DNA of 12,680 nucleotides from JBFMHD01 sp040752395 [NCBI: Candidatus Hydrogenedentota bacterium] (GTDB lineage: Bacteria > JBFMHD01). Below the pieces are notes generated by a model, which did not search any database, was not told the DNA's origin, and was given only the letters and a program-made list of their open reading frames with translations. The DNA is taken from positions 1-12,680 of the forward strand of contig JBFMHD010000066.1 in assembly GCA_040752395.1 (NCBI GenBank), in the 5' to 3' direction. The position numbers were made by a program, and so were the translations under genes. Numbering within the stretch: position 1 is the stretch's first letter; each line of letters opens with the position of its first letter. Below are positions 1 through 7,487 of the stretch, one piece after another.

Positions 1-1
1 T

Positions 2-1078
2 TCAACGAGCACAGAGACCACGCCAGCAACGGATATGAATTTAAACGAGACGTATTACTGGCGAGTAGCTGCGGTTGATGCGATGGGCAACTGGTCGCAA
101 TATTCTGATACTTTCGAGTTCATTATACGGAATTCTGCACCCTATGAAACAATACTCGTTCCTGTTGATGGCGAGACGTATTCACAAAACGTAGTTTGTA
201 CATACATTGTTTTCGATGCTGATAATAATAGATGTACTTTAACAATAATACAATACACGCTTAATGATACAGACTGGTATAATTGTACTATAACAAGTGG
301 CGAGACGGCAAACGTAACAGCAGACGCGAATGGCGAGACGCATTATTTTGTCTGGGCTTCGGCAATAGATTTACCGAATACGAGTTGTCTTGTAAAACTA
401 CGGATACGTGCCTATGATGGCATTGATACAGGTTCAGCTGATACTACATACTGGTTTAGTATCTATAATCTAATCCCACCACCACCAGCGAACGTATCTG
501 CGATCGCTGATTTAACATTACCTGATACCGGGGTATATATTACCTGGGATCAGGAAACCAGTTCGATAATAAAGCAGTTTAATATTTATAGAAGTACAGG
601 ATTTAGTTATATACTTTATGATAGTGTATCATCAAGTGATACAGATTATCTTGATAGCGGAGCTGTGCAGGGTGAGACGTATTACTATAGAATAACCAAA
701 ATAGATACCTACAATAACGAGAGTTCATTTTCAGATACAGTGAGCGCGCCATATATAACACTACAGAAATTAATAAGTGACACAATCCTGCTACCGAATG
801 AAACAACGACATATACAATCCAATATACAAACAATGGTTTTGCGCCTTGCACCAATGCGGTATTGATCGAGTATTTACCTCAATACATCGAGCTTGCAGA
901 TACGCCTACAGGTTCAGGCACAGTAATAGATTATTATACCCAGGAAGCAGGGCCTGGTTGGGAGTCAGTGTGGCAGGGTAAAACAGTAATCAAGGTTCGA
1001 TGGACCTTTTTAAATAAATTATATCCACAGAACACGGTTCCAGGTGGAACTGTCACGTGGGTAGGTAGAGTTAAATAA
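2..1078 (+). CDS. Secreted surface protein with FN3-like and DUF11-type domains, 5' end missing
   Basis: The reading frame is already open at the left edge, so this is the C-terminal part of a larger protein (about 358 residues visible). In order I see: the end of a fibronectin-III-like domain (motif NETYYWRVAAVD near the left edge); an Ig/FN3-like domain of about 110 residues; a proline-rich linker (PPPPANVSA) and a clear FN3 domain with the GETYYYRI motif; and a final domain of about 105 residues with TTTYTIQYTNNGFAPCTNAVL, typical of the DUF11 / TIGR01451 repeat found in bacterial cell-surface proteins. Asp and Thr are frequent and Lys is sparse. The next gene follows after 43 bp and also ends in a DUF11-type domain, so the two are likely co-transcribed surface proteins. 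The role (adhesion, appendage or S-layer component) cannot be told from sequence. No membrane anchor or sorting domain is visible at its C-terminus. Confidence 0.85.
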   Translation, partial: STSTETTPATDMNLNETYYWRVAAVDAMGNWSQYSDTFEFIIRNSAPYETILVPVDGETYSQNVVCTYIVFDADNNRCTLTIIQYTLNDTDWYNCTITSGETANVTADANGETHYFVWASAIDLPNTSCLVKLRIRAYDGIDTGSADTTYWFSIYNLIPPPPANVSAIADLTLPDTGVYITWDQETSSIIKQFNIYRSTGFSYILYDSVSSSDTDYLDSGAVQGETYYYRITKIDTYNNESSFSDTVSAPYITLQKLISDTILLPNETTTYTIQYTNNGFAPCTNAVLIEYLPQYIELADTPTGSGTVIDYYTQEAGPGWESVWQGKTVIKVRWTFLNKLYPQNTVPGGTVTWVGRVK

Positions 1079-1121
1079 GCAGCCGTGTAGTTTTTTACCG
1101 CACTGCAACGGAGGTGTTTTT

Positions 1122-2144
1122 ATGTTAAAAAAATGTTTAGTAGTTTTACTGGTATTATTTATACCAGCGGCGGTGTTAGCCGTAGGAACACCGGCTAATA
1201 CACAAATCGTCAATGGTGATGACAATGCCACAGCTAATCAAGCAGATACCTGGGGCGACATTGTTTTTGAGTATGTAAGCGAGTACAATGATACGTTTTA
1301 TGCAACATCAGATACAGTTCAAGCCATAGTTGACACAGCTTATGACCTTGCAGTGATAGCTGATTATGACACGGAGTATAGTGGTAAAGGAGATACAAAG
1401 TATATCTCGTACAGTATCACAAACACAGGTAATTCAACAGACAGTATCTCATTACAGGTTGAATATGTTAGCGAGGATCCGTGGTCATACAAGATATTTC
1501 TTGATGATGACAATGACGGTGTTCACGATGCGAACGAGTTAACCGAGATATCGTCTGTATTATTAGCTGAGGATGCAGGTGAGAGTATCTTTGTAGCTGT
1601 AATAATTCCAGACACAGCGGTTGATTTAGACAGCACAAGGATCAGGTTAATAGTGACAGATGGAGTTGGTGCTTCTGGCGACTCGTGGCCGAATCTTGCA
1701 GCAAATAGTCGTGATAGACAGACAGATACAGTGCTTGTGATGATAGCAGGTCCTGTATTATTTGTGTCAAAGACTGTGGACACGACCACGTATGGGACAG
1801 ACCCGTATGATACTTTAATCTACACAATATATTATGACAATGATGGTTCAGGCACAGCAACGAATGTAGTGATTTACGATGTATTGCCGCGGTATACAAC
1901 GTGGGTAGTCGCGTCAATCGATACATCAGGGTTACATGATACACCAACATGTTCAGCGAGCGTGGCATTTGATACAGATTTCAGTGGTCCGTTTGAGTCG
2001 GCTGAGGGTACGAATGTACAGAGAATACGGATAACGTTATTAACCAATATATCTCCTAATGATGGAGATGTGTACGGTACTGTTCAGAATACTGCTACTG
2101 ACAAAGATGCAGGCTACATAAGGTTCAGAGTCACGATTAATTAA
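1122..2144 (+). CDS. Secreted DUF11-domain surface protein
   Basis: 340 residues. The ATG is preceded by a strong Shine-Dalgarno (GGAGGTG at 1110-1116, 5-nt spacing). Residues 1-20 are a classical signal peptide (MLKKCLVVLLVLFIPAAVLA) with cleavage expected after A20. The mature N-terminus starts with TPANTQI, a module shared with the next gene (TPENTQI). Residues about 75-210 form a beta-rich domain with NTGNSTDSISLQVEY, and residues 128-139 carry an Asp-rich DDDNDGVHDANE loop resembling EF-hand-like or thrombospondin-3-like calcium sites. Residues about 211-340 are a DUF11-type domain (LFVSKTVD... TLIYTIYYDN... VVIYDVLP). There is no transmembrane anchor or C-terminal sorting tail. Inference: an exported, possibly calcium-stabilised structural or adhesive protein of the same surface cluster. 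No enzymatic motif is visible. Confidence 0.85.
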   Translation: MLKKCLVVLLVLFIPAAVLAVGTPANTQIVNGDDNATANQADTWGDIVFEYVSEYNDTFYATSDTVQAIVDTAYDLAVIADYDTEYSGKGDTKYISYSITNTGNSTDSISLQVEYVSEDPWSYKIFLDDDNDGVHDANELTEISSVLLAEDAGESIFVAVIIPDTAVDLDSTRIRLIVTDGVGASGDSWPNLAANSRDRQTDTVLVMIAGPVLFVSKTVDTTTYGTDPYDTLIYTIYYDNDGSGTATNVVIYDVLPRYTTWVVASIDTSGLHDTPTCSASVAFDTDFSGPFESAEGTNVQRIRITLLTNISPNDGDVYGTVQNTATDKDAGYIRFRVTIN

Positions 2145-2290
2145 AAACGATATAAACGCCTCTGTATAGAAAGGCTTTAAGTAAGAAACGCAACACATCC
2201 TTATGTTAGTAAGGTCAAGATGGCTTTTTTACGGTACAGATTAAGTTCTGCAATCCCTGATTGGTTCATGATTTGCAGGATATGGCGTTA

Positions 2291-2326
2291 TTTCTTAATT
2301 CTTTAATTCTTATTTCTTATTTTTAA
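2291..2326 (+). repeat. Degenerate 7/8-bp tandem repeat upstream of the 653-aa gene
   Basis: The stretch reads as TTTCTTA, ATTCTTTA, ATTCTTA, TTTCTTA, TTTTTAA: units of 7 bp with one of 8, ending one base before the Shine-Dalgarno of the next gene. It belongs to the style of short tandem repeats seen at 4323-4471 and 12467-12611. The remaining 146 bp of this intergenic gap (2145-2290) hold only weak hairpins (2199-2214 and 2248-2278) and no gene. Confidence 0.6.
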
Positions 2327-2340
2327 GAGGAGTAGGTGCT

Positions 2341-4302
2341 TTGAAGGTTATTAAACCTTATTGCATACTATTTAAAATACTTACCAAATGGCAGAATGGC
2401 TTAAGGCACTGCCTTATGGGAATCCCTCTATTACTACTATTAGTGTGCAGTAATTCGTTATATGCACTTACTCCAGAGAATACACAAATCGAGAATGCTG
2501 CTTATTTTGATTATGAAGATGAATATACTGATACTTATCAAACAGCAACAGATACAGTGACAATGACTGTAGGTTATTTATTCGAGGCTTATTTAAGTTC
2601 AGATTCAGGGATAAGGTATGGAGATAGGGGGGAGAGTGTATCTTTTGGTTTCTATGTTGAGAATCGTGGTAATGCTGGTGATACGTATACCTTTGTGGCA
2701 CATGGTCTCTATGGGAATGAAATATTTGCTGATACCCTGGTTGAGAATGGTTTATACGATACGGGGGAATTGGCTATTGATACAAAATATTTTGCAATCA
2801 ATGAGACATTACCCATAGTTTTTGTTATCAAGATACCTGATGGAGCTGTGAATGGTAATAGAGACACGTTGAATCTGTATATTATTTCGTTTAAAGACCC
2901 AAGCTGTTCAAAATTATATAAAGCTCAAGCTGTATGTTCATCACTTATCTCAGGGCTATGCGGGTTCGAATTATCAATAGATACACCGCTGTATCAATAT
3001 GCTGACTATACACTTACAATAACTGCTCTGGATGGTTTATTCCAACAATATACCGCATATAGTGGTACCACAACGTTGTATGTAAATACAGAAACAATCG
3101 TTTTAGAGAACTGGGATAGCGGTATCATAACATATAGACTGACATTTCTTGATACTGGAATATATACAATTCGGGTAGTAGATAATACAGATACGTCAGT
3201 GGGTGAAACAGTAATTATTTATGTATATGAGGATACGAGTACACCGATAGCGCCATTAGTGTGTCCGCTTAATATTAAGATACGGGGTAATGAGGTGGCA
3301 TTAATCTCGATATTTTCAGATACGCTATTAAACGTAGATTTTGAGTACCGCTCAAGTAGTAGTATGGATACCTGGAAATTCATAAATAACGACACAGTGC
3401 CGAGGCGGTGGGGGGTATATTGGAACACAGATAGTGTACCAGAGGGCAGCTATGAGTTACGAGTGGTAGGTTCAACGGCAAGCTGCACAGATATGACCCC
3501 AGGGATATATGAGATAATAGTAAACAGGAATGATTATGATATAGATGAGTATCGGGATGTTGTGACAAATGAGCATATAAAAAGGCAGAGAATAAGACCG
3601 AACACTGATAATGTGACATTGTTATTAGATGGGTGTCGGGTAGAGATACCAGCTGGTATAATATCAGAGACAACGTATTTCAGGGCTACGGTGCATAACA
3701 ATGCGCCGTATGGTCCACCGAACAGGAGTGAAATAACTGATCTTGGTATATATCGTAGTTTTGAGTTTGAGAACGGGTATGTAAGGTTTCCGAAGGATAT
3801 AAGATTGTGGATGGGGTTTGAGGATGCAGGGGCAGAAGAAAAAAAATACAGGATATTTACTTATGATAATACATTATCAGTTTGGGTAGAATCAGTTGGT
3901 TCGTATGTTAATATGGATGAGGATTATGTAGAGGTGAGCTTAAATCATTTGAGTTTATTTGCAGTATTTGGGTTCATACCTGCGACGAATCTTTCGGGTT
4001 TAGAGGTTTATCCGAATCCGTGGAAACCGAATGACGGTGACCCGAATACCGGTAAAGAATGGACAGCTGATGATCCTACAAGCGGTATAATATTTGCGAA
4101 TGTGACTGATAGAGTGAGGATACAGATTTATACTATTGCCGGGAAATTAGTTGTAGACAGGACAATCTCAAATACAGGTGGAAATGTCAGGTGGGATGTT
4201 AGAAATGACCGTGGTGGTAAGGTTGCAACAGGGATGTATATCGCTGTGATAACAGGCGATAACGGAGAGAAGGTAATAAGAAAGATAATGGTGATAAGAT
4301 AG
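2341..4302 (+). CDS. Large secreted multidomain protein with C-terminal FlgD-Ig / type IX sorting-like domain
   Basis: 653 residues from a TTG start with a good Shine-Dalgarno (AGGAG at 2328-2332, 8-nt spacing). An ATG at 2416 (residue 26) is an alternative that would give a more usual signal-peptide n-region. The hydrophobic core is residues 27-40, with cleavage expected after SLYA (residue 42). Mature parts: a TPENTQI module homologous to the upstream protein with a NEW3/DUF11-like domain (about 43-185); beta-sandwich domains (about 205-295 and 300-395); a ZU5-like segment (about 420-545; VEIPAGIISETTYFRATV then a terminal SLFAVFG); and a C-terminal domain (about 550-653) with EVYPNPWKPNDG, VRIQIYTIAGKLV, WDVRNDRGG and GMYIAVITGDNGEKVIRKI. 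That last pattern is the FlgD-like Ig / TIGR04183-type tail used as a type IX secretion signal in Bacteroidota and relatives. The PorV-like gene directly downstream fits such a role. The cargo function is unknown and no catalytic motif is visible. Confidence 0.85.
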   Translation: MKVIKPYCILFKILTKWQNGLRHCLMGIPLLLLLVCSNSLYALTPENTQIENAAYFDYEDEYTDTYQTATDTVTMTVGYLFEAYLSSDSGIRYGDRGESVSFGFYVENRGNAGDTYTFVAHGLYGNEIFADTLVENGLYDTGELAIDTKYFAINETLPIVFVIKIPDGAVNGNRDTLNLYIISFKDPSCSKLYKAQAVCSSLISGLCGFELSIDTPLYQYADYTLTITALDGLFQQYTAYSGTTTLYVNTETIVLENWDSGIITYRLTFLDTGIYTIRVVDNTDTSVGETVIIYVYEDTSTPIAPLVCPLNIKIRGNEVALISIFSDTLLNVDFEYRSSSSMDTWKFINNDTVPRRWGVYWNTDSVPEGSYELRVVGSTASCTDMTPGIYEIIVNRNDYDIDEYRDVVTNEHIKRQRIRPNTDNVTLLLDGCRVEIPAGIISETTYFRATVHNNAPYGPPNRSEITDLGIYRSFEFENGYVRFPKDIRLWMGFEDAGAEEKKYRIFTYDNTLSVWVESVGSYVNMDEDYVEVSLNHLSLFAVFGFIPATNLSGLEVYPNPWKPNDGDPNTGKEWTADDPTSGIIFANVTDRVRIQIYTIAGKLVVDRTISNTGGNVRWDVRNDRGGKVATGMYIAVITGDNGEKVIRKIMVIR

Positions 4303-4310
4303 GGTTAAAG

Positions 4311-5744
4311 ATGCAAGATAACAAAAGAAGCAAGAAGCAAGAAACGGAAAACATAATCAAAGATGGAAAAAAGATTATGAGAAAAAAAGATTCAAAGATT
4401 GAAAGATTCAAAGATTCAAAGATTATTTCTGCATTCTGCATTCTTCTGATGCTTCTTGCTTCTACTTCTTATGCATCTCGCAATGATGCTGGTGAAAACG
4501 CAGCCTCGTTTTTAGAGGTAATGAAAGGCGCAGTACCAGCAGCAATGGGTGAGGCATTTGTTGCTGTTACTGATTATCCGATGCAGGGTATGTTTTACAA
4601 CCCTGGCCAGCTTGTTTACTTAAAAAGAAAGAATATATTATTCACACATCAGAACCTGATACAGGATATAGATTATGAATCATTAATGTTTGGGATACCC
4701 TTAAACCAAGAATCTGTGATCGGTGTTGGGTTAGACTATGTAGATTTAGGCAAAGTAAAACGGACTACGATACAGAGTTTCAATCAGGGAATAAATTTAG
4801 GCACAGCGAGCGGGAATGATCTAATGCTATCAGCATATTATGCAAGACCAATTACTGAGAGCCTTGGCATAGGAGCTGGAATAAAGTGGGTGAGAGAAAA
4901 GCTTGATGAAAAGGCTGCAAACTCAGTTAGTATAGATGCAGGATTGATATATAAATTACCGATAAGAGAGCTGACCTTTGGGGTCAGTTTAAGAAATTTG
5001 GGAACAAAATTAAAGTTTTATTCTGATAAAGAAAATATACCATTAACATTACAAACAGGGTTCCAGTATCTCTCACCAAATAAGAGGTTCAGAGTCTGTA
5101 TAGATGCGGATAAAGTGAGGAGAGAGGAGATAGGGTTACATTGTGGTGGCGAGTTAATGATAAAAGAGATATTGTTTTTGAGGATGGGATATAATTCTGC
5201 GATAGATGTTGATAACGGTTTAACATTAGGGTTCGGAATAAAGTATTACAATATAGGCTTTGATTATGCTTATGTACCATTTGGAGATATAGGAAGGAAT
5301 CACAGGTTTAGCGGGTATTGTGAGTTCGGTAAGAGTTATAAAGAAGAAGAGACAACAAGTTTCATAGAGAAGATCAGAGAGAGGTTTAAGAAAAAGAAAA
5401 GGGTAGAGATAATAAAAGAAGAAGCAAAAGAAGAAAAGGAAGAGGTAAGAGTGATTGAACCGAGGTATGGACCTTTTATCGGGGTAGGGGAAAGCAAGCG
5501 GGATTGGTTAGACGAATTATTGCCTATTGTTTTCAAGACCCAGATTGAGTTAGCAGGAAAAGACATAAGTCCTGCGAATCAGTTAGCTGGTAGATATTAT
5601 ATTTATGAGGAAGAGACGATTATAAAGATACATTTAGAGATAGACTTAATAGACGAGGCTGGAACTATTATTAAGACCTTAAGCAGAGACGGAGAATTAA
5701 ATAGAATAATAATTTTGATCCAGGAATTAATAAAGCAATTATGA
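4311..5744 (+). CDS. PorV/PorQ-like (UPF0164) outer-membrane barrel with extra C-terminal domain
   Basis: 477 residues from the ATG at 4311 (AGGG at 4301-4304), but the better start is probably the ATG at 4377 (residue 23), which gives a shorter n-region before the hydrophobic core IISAFCILLMLLASTSYA (cleavage near residue 55). Residues 61-340 show the hallmarks of the PorV/PorQ family: NAASFLEVMKGAVPAAMGEAFVAV, then a YNPGQL motif (residues 96-101) and alternating beta strands ending in FSGYCEFG. PorV-type barrels sit in the outer membrane and, in type IX secretion, take part in delivering sorting-domain proteins to the surface. Unusually, a highly charged linker (about 342-380, many K and E) follows, then about 95 residues (383-477) with LAGRYYIYEEETIIKIHLEIDL and DEAGTIIKTLSRDGEL. 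These resemble the half-domain of FlgO/CsgG/TolB-type periplasmic proteins (a '...vrI...LiD..tGeii' pattern). The gap to the upstream gene is 8 bp, so an operon is likely. The N-terminal coding region is built from 7/8-bp tandem repeats. Confidence 0.82.
   Translation: MQDNKRSKKQETENIIKDGKKIMRKKDSKIERFKDSKIISAFCILLMLLASTSYASRNDAGENAASFLEVMKGAVPAAMGEAFVAVTDYPMQGMFYNPGQLVYLKRKNILFTHQNLIQDIDYESLMFGIPLNQESVIGVGLDYVDLGKVKRTTIQSFNQGINLGTASGNDLMLSAYYARPITESLGIGAGIKWVREKLDEKAANSVSIDAGLIYKLPIRELTFGVSLRNLGTKLKFYSDKENIPLTLQTGFQYLSPNKRFRVCIDADKVRREEIGLHCGGELMIKEILFLRMGYNSAIDVDNGLTLGFGIKYYNIGFDYAYVPFGDIGRNHRFSGYCEFGKSYKEEETTSFIEKIRERFKKKKRVEIIKEEAKEEKEEVRVIEPRYGPFIGVGESKRDWLDELLPIVFKTQIELAGKDISPANQLAGRYYIYEEETIIKIHLEIDLIDEAGTIIKTLSRDGELNRIIILIQELIKQL
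4323..4343 (+). repeat. GCAAGAA-type 7-bp tandem repeat inside the barrel gene's 5' end
   Basis: Two exact GCAAGAA units (4330-4343) preceded by a degenerate unit. The unit is, on rotation, the reverse complement of the TTGCTTC unit repeated at 12591-12611. It lies between the two possible start codons (4311 and 4377). Confidence 0.7.
4326..4463 (+). repeat. Perfect 14-bp inverted repeat bracketing the likely start of the barrel gene
   Basis: The left arm 4326-4339 (AGAAGCAAGAAGCA) is the exact reverse complement of the right arm 4450-4463 (TGCTTCTTGCTTCT). The 110-nt loop contains the ATG at 4377 and the 8-bp repeat. In RNA the arms could pair around the start. Whether that matters for translation, or only reflects two repeats of one family in opposite orientation, is open. 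Confidence 0.6.
4386..4425 (+). repeat. Five-copy 8-bp tandem repeat AAAGATTC within coding sequence
   Basis: Five head-to-tail units at 4386, 4394, 4402, 4410 and 4418: three exact AAAGATTC plus AAAGATTG and AAAGATTA. Because 8 is not a multiple of 3, the frame rotates through the unit, producing the charged n-region KKDSKIERFKDSKI before the signal-peptide core. Confidence 0.85.
4431..4471 (+). repeat. 7-bp repeats encoding the signal-peptide core
   Basis: GCATTCT twice (4431-4444), a 6-bp spacer, then GCTTCTT, GCTTCTA and CTTCTTA. These bases encode the hydrophobic core and cleavage region of the barrel's signal peptide. The 17 bases at 4451-4467 are identical to 12600-12616 in the non-coding right end. 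Confidence 0.75.
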
Positions 5745-5846
5745 GCGCACCTCACAAAATTTTGCCGCAGTAAGCTATCGCCAACTCTATCGTTGACTGG
5801 CATTGTTAATAAAAATACAAAAAAAGACTTTGCAAAAAAGTATTTC

Positions 5847-5875
5847 TTGCAAACATATTATATTTGTATTATAAT
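5847..5875 (+). promoter_or_regulatory. Sigma70-type promoter for the short RHH ORF
   Basis: TTGCAA at 5847-5852, a 17-bp spacer, and a consensus TATAAT at 5870-5875. Transcription would start about 7 bp further on, leaving a leader of roughly 25-30 nt to the ATG at 5910. The upstream 100 bp (5745-5846), after the end of the surface cluster, show no clear terminator. Confidence 0.7.
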
Positions 5876-5909
5876 CTTATTATGCTATTGATAAATTAAG
5901 GAGGCTGCA

Positions 5910-6008
5910 ATGAGAAAAAATATTGTTGCAAGTTTATCTCTGCCGCCGGAAATAGTCAGCCAAGCCGATGAGTTGGGCAAAGAAGAAAAAAAGACAAGAA
6001 GCGAATAA
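5910..6008 (+). pseudogene. Truncated ribbon-helix-helix (CopG/MetJ/Arc-type) regulator, 32 codons
   Basis: The ATG has a perfect Shine-Dalgarno (AAGGAGG at 5898-5904, 5-nt spacing) and its own consensus promoter. The 32 residues begin MRKNIVASLSLPPEIV and continue to KKTRSE, which matches the DNA-contacting beta strand and first helix of RHH proteins of the CopG type. Those usually continue after '(T)RSEL' into a second helix needed for dimerisation. Here a TAA stops the frame right after RSE, and no other frame downstream supplies the missing helix. I therefore read it as a decayed antitoxin or regulator gene. An expressed micro-protein cannot be excluded, because its expression signals are intact. 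It lies 81 bp upstream of the sugar-transporter operon. Confidence 0.6.
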
Positions 6009-6034
6009 GAATCAACAAATTTATATTTTTGTTT

Positions 6035-6063
6035 TTGACTGAAATAATAATTAAATGTAATAT
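6035..6063 (+). promoter_or_regulatory. Sigma70-type promoter of the sugar ABC operon
   Basis: TTGACT at 6035-6040, a 17-bp AT-rich spacer, and TAATAT at 6058-6063. The predicted start near 6070 leaves about 20 nt of leader with GGAGA (6079-6083) before the TTG start at 6090. No extended operator palindrome is evident around it. Confidence 0.65.
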
Positions 6064-6089
6064 CAAAAAAGAATTACTGGAGAACTGTT

Positions 6090-7487
6090 TTGAGAGATTT
6101 TTATAAAATTGTATTATGTTCAATTCTGGTTGCTGGTTTTATTCTCTCCTGTGGACGGAAAGAAAGTGAATACACAGCTGACGGCAGATTGATACTGGAT
6201 TACTGGGAGAAGTGGACAGGGTTTGAGGCTGAGGCAATGGAAAAGGTTGTGGAAGAGTTTAACAGATCACAGGATAGATTATTTGTTAAATATGTAGTAA
6301 CAGCAGGGATTGATAGAAAGCTTCTTGTTGCCACAGCTGGTGGTGATCCACCTGATATCGCCGGCATCTGGACCTGGGCAATCAATATTTATGCAGACAA
6401 AGGCGCGATAACCCGTCTTGATGATTATGCAAAAAAAGCAGGTATTACACGCAATGATTATATTCATGTATTTTATGATATGTGTACCCACCGTGGTAAA
6501 TTATGGGCGTTGCCTACCACACCAGCAACTATCGCCCTTCACTGGAATAAACGATTATTTAGAGAAGCTGGTTTAGACCCAAACAAAGCACCGAAAACTA
6601 TACAGGAATTAGATGAATACGCAGAAAAAATGACATTATATAAACTTCCTGATGGCAAGATTATCTCTTATCCAGAGTTAATTAAATTACCTGATTATAA
6701 ATCAATTATTAGCAATGCTGAAATTATACAGATGGGTTTTTTGCCTTTTGAGCCAGGGTGGTGGAACTGGGCGTGGAACCATTATTTTTGGGGTACTATG
6801 TGGAACGGAAGGGATAAGATGACTATAAATACGCCAGAACAAATCAAGGCTTACAAATGGATTGCGAGTTACAGCGAAAAATTTGGGAAAGACCTTGTAG
6901 AGCGGTTTACAAGCAGTTTTGCAGGTCAGTTTGCTTCAAGTCAGAACGCGTTCTTATGTGGCAGGGTTGCTATGGAGATTCAGGGCGTATGGATGTACAA
7001 TTTCATAGACAAGTATGCTCCGGGGATGGACTGGGGCTGCGCACCATTCCCAACAGATGCAGAGGTCAAAGGATTGGAGAATGTTACAGTAGTTGAAGGT
7101 GATGTCCTTGTTATCCCTTTAGGTGCCCGGCACCCTGAAGAATCGTTTGAATTCATCAAGTTTGTTCAAAACCAGAAATATATGGAGATGCTGTGTATGG
7201 GTCATCGGAAATTTACACCGCTTGCTTCTGTGAGTGAAGATTTTTATAAGAATCATCCGCATCCTTATTTAAATGTTTTCCGTGAACTTGCAAAAAGTAA
7301 GTATGCTTTTACTGTCCCAGCAATAGGTATATCAAACGAGATTTTGAGAGAATATAATGTAGCTTGTGATTTAGTTAGAAAATTAGAGTTATCTCCAGAG
7401 AAAGCACTCAATGATTTACAAGTGCAGCTTCAGAATAGCCTGGATAGAGAGATTCAACGACTGAAACGAAGGGGTAAATGGCAATGA
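6090..7487 (+). CDS. Lipoprotein extracellular sugar-binding protein of a CUT1 ABC importer
   Basis: 465 residues from a TTG start with GGAGA 6 nt upstream. Residues 1-20 are a lipoprotein signal with lipobox-like ILSC and the lipid-carrying Cys at residue 21, so it is expected to be membrane-anchored facing the periplasm. Family-1 solute-binding features follow: a first lobe with LDYWEKWTG, the GGDPPDI motif (84-90), NKRLFREAGLD (153-163), and the hinge/second-lobe motif CGRVAMEIQGVW (290-301). Residues 224-238 carry six tryptophans plus Tyr and Phe, suggesting a strongly aromatic sugar-stacking site. The next gene overlaps its end by 10 bp, and the two permeases downstream make the assignment firm. 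The substrate (oligosaccharide, glycerol phosphate or other) cannot be read from sequence. It has its own promoter. Confidence 0.92.
   Translation: MRDFYKIVLCSILVAGFILSCGRKESEYTADGRLILDYWEKWTGFEAEAMEKVVEEFNRSQDRLFVKYVVTAGIDRKLLVATAGGDPPDIAGIWTWAINIYADKGAITRLDDYAKKAGITRNDYIHVFYDMCTHRGKLWALPTTPATIALHWNKRLFREAGLDPNKAPKTIQELDEYAEKMTLYKLPDGKIISYPELIKLPDYKSIISNAEIIQMGFLPFEPGWWNWAWNHYFWGTMWNGRDKMTINTPEQIKAYKWIASYSEKFGKDLVERFTSSFAGQFASSQNAFLCGRVAMEIQGVWMYNFIDKYAPGMDWGCAPFPTDAEVKGLENVTVVEGDVLVIPLGARHPEESFEFIKFVQNQKYMEMLCMGHRKFTPLASVSEDFYKNHPHPYLNVFRELAKSKYAFTVPAIGISNEILREYNVACDLVRKLELSPEKALNDLQVQLQNSLDREIQRLKRRGKWQ

Noticed and set aside
1037-1050. Palindrome GTTCCA-GG-TGGAAC in the first gene
   Set aside because: It lies within a well-conserved coding stretch and is short enough to be chance.
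2199-2230. Terminator made of hairpin 2199-2214 and the T-run ending at 2230
   Set aside because: Only five base pairs, and the T-run begins about 10 nt after the stem, too far for an intrinsic terminator.
2150-2236. Possible c-di-GMP-I (GEMM) riboswitch-like pattern (AACGCAA, a CCTTA/TAAGG hairpin, then ATGGC...TACGG) before the 653-aa gene
   Set aside because: The conserved GGCAAACC and full ACGCAAAGC boxes and the GNRA tetraloop/receptor are not present, and the pairings are weak. A covariance-model search would decide.
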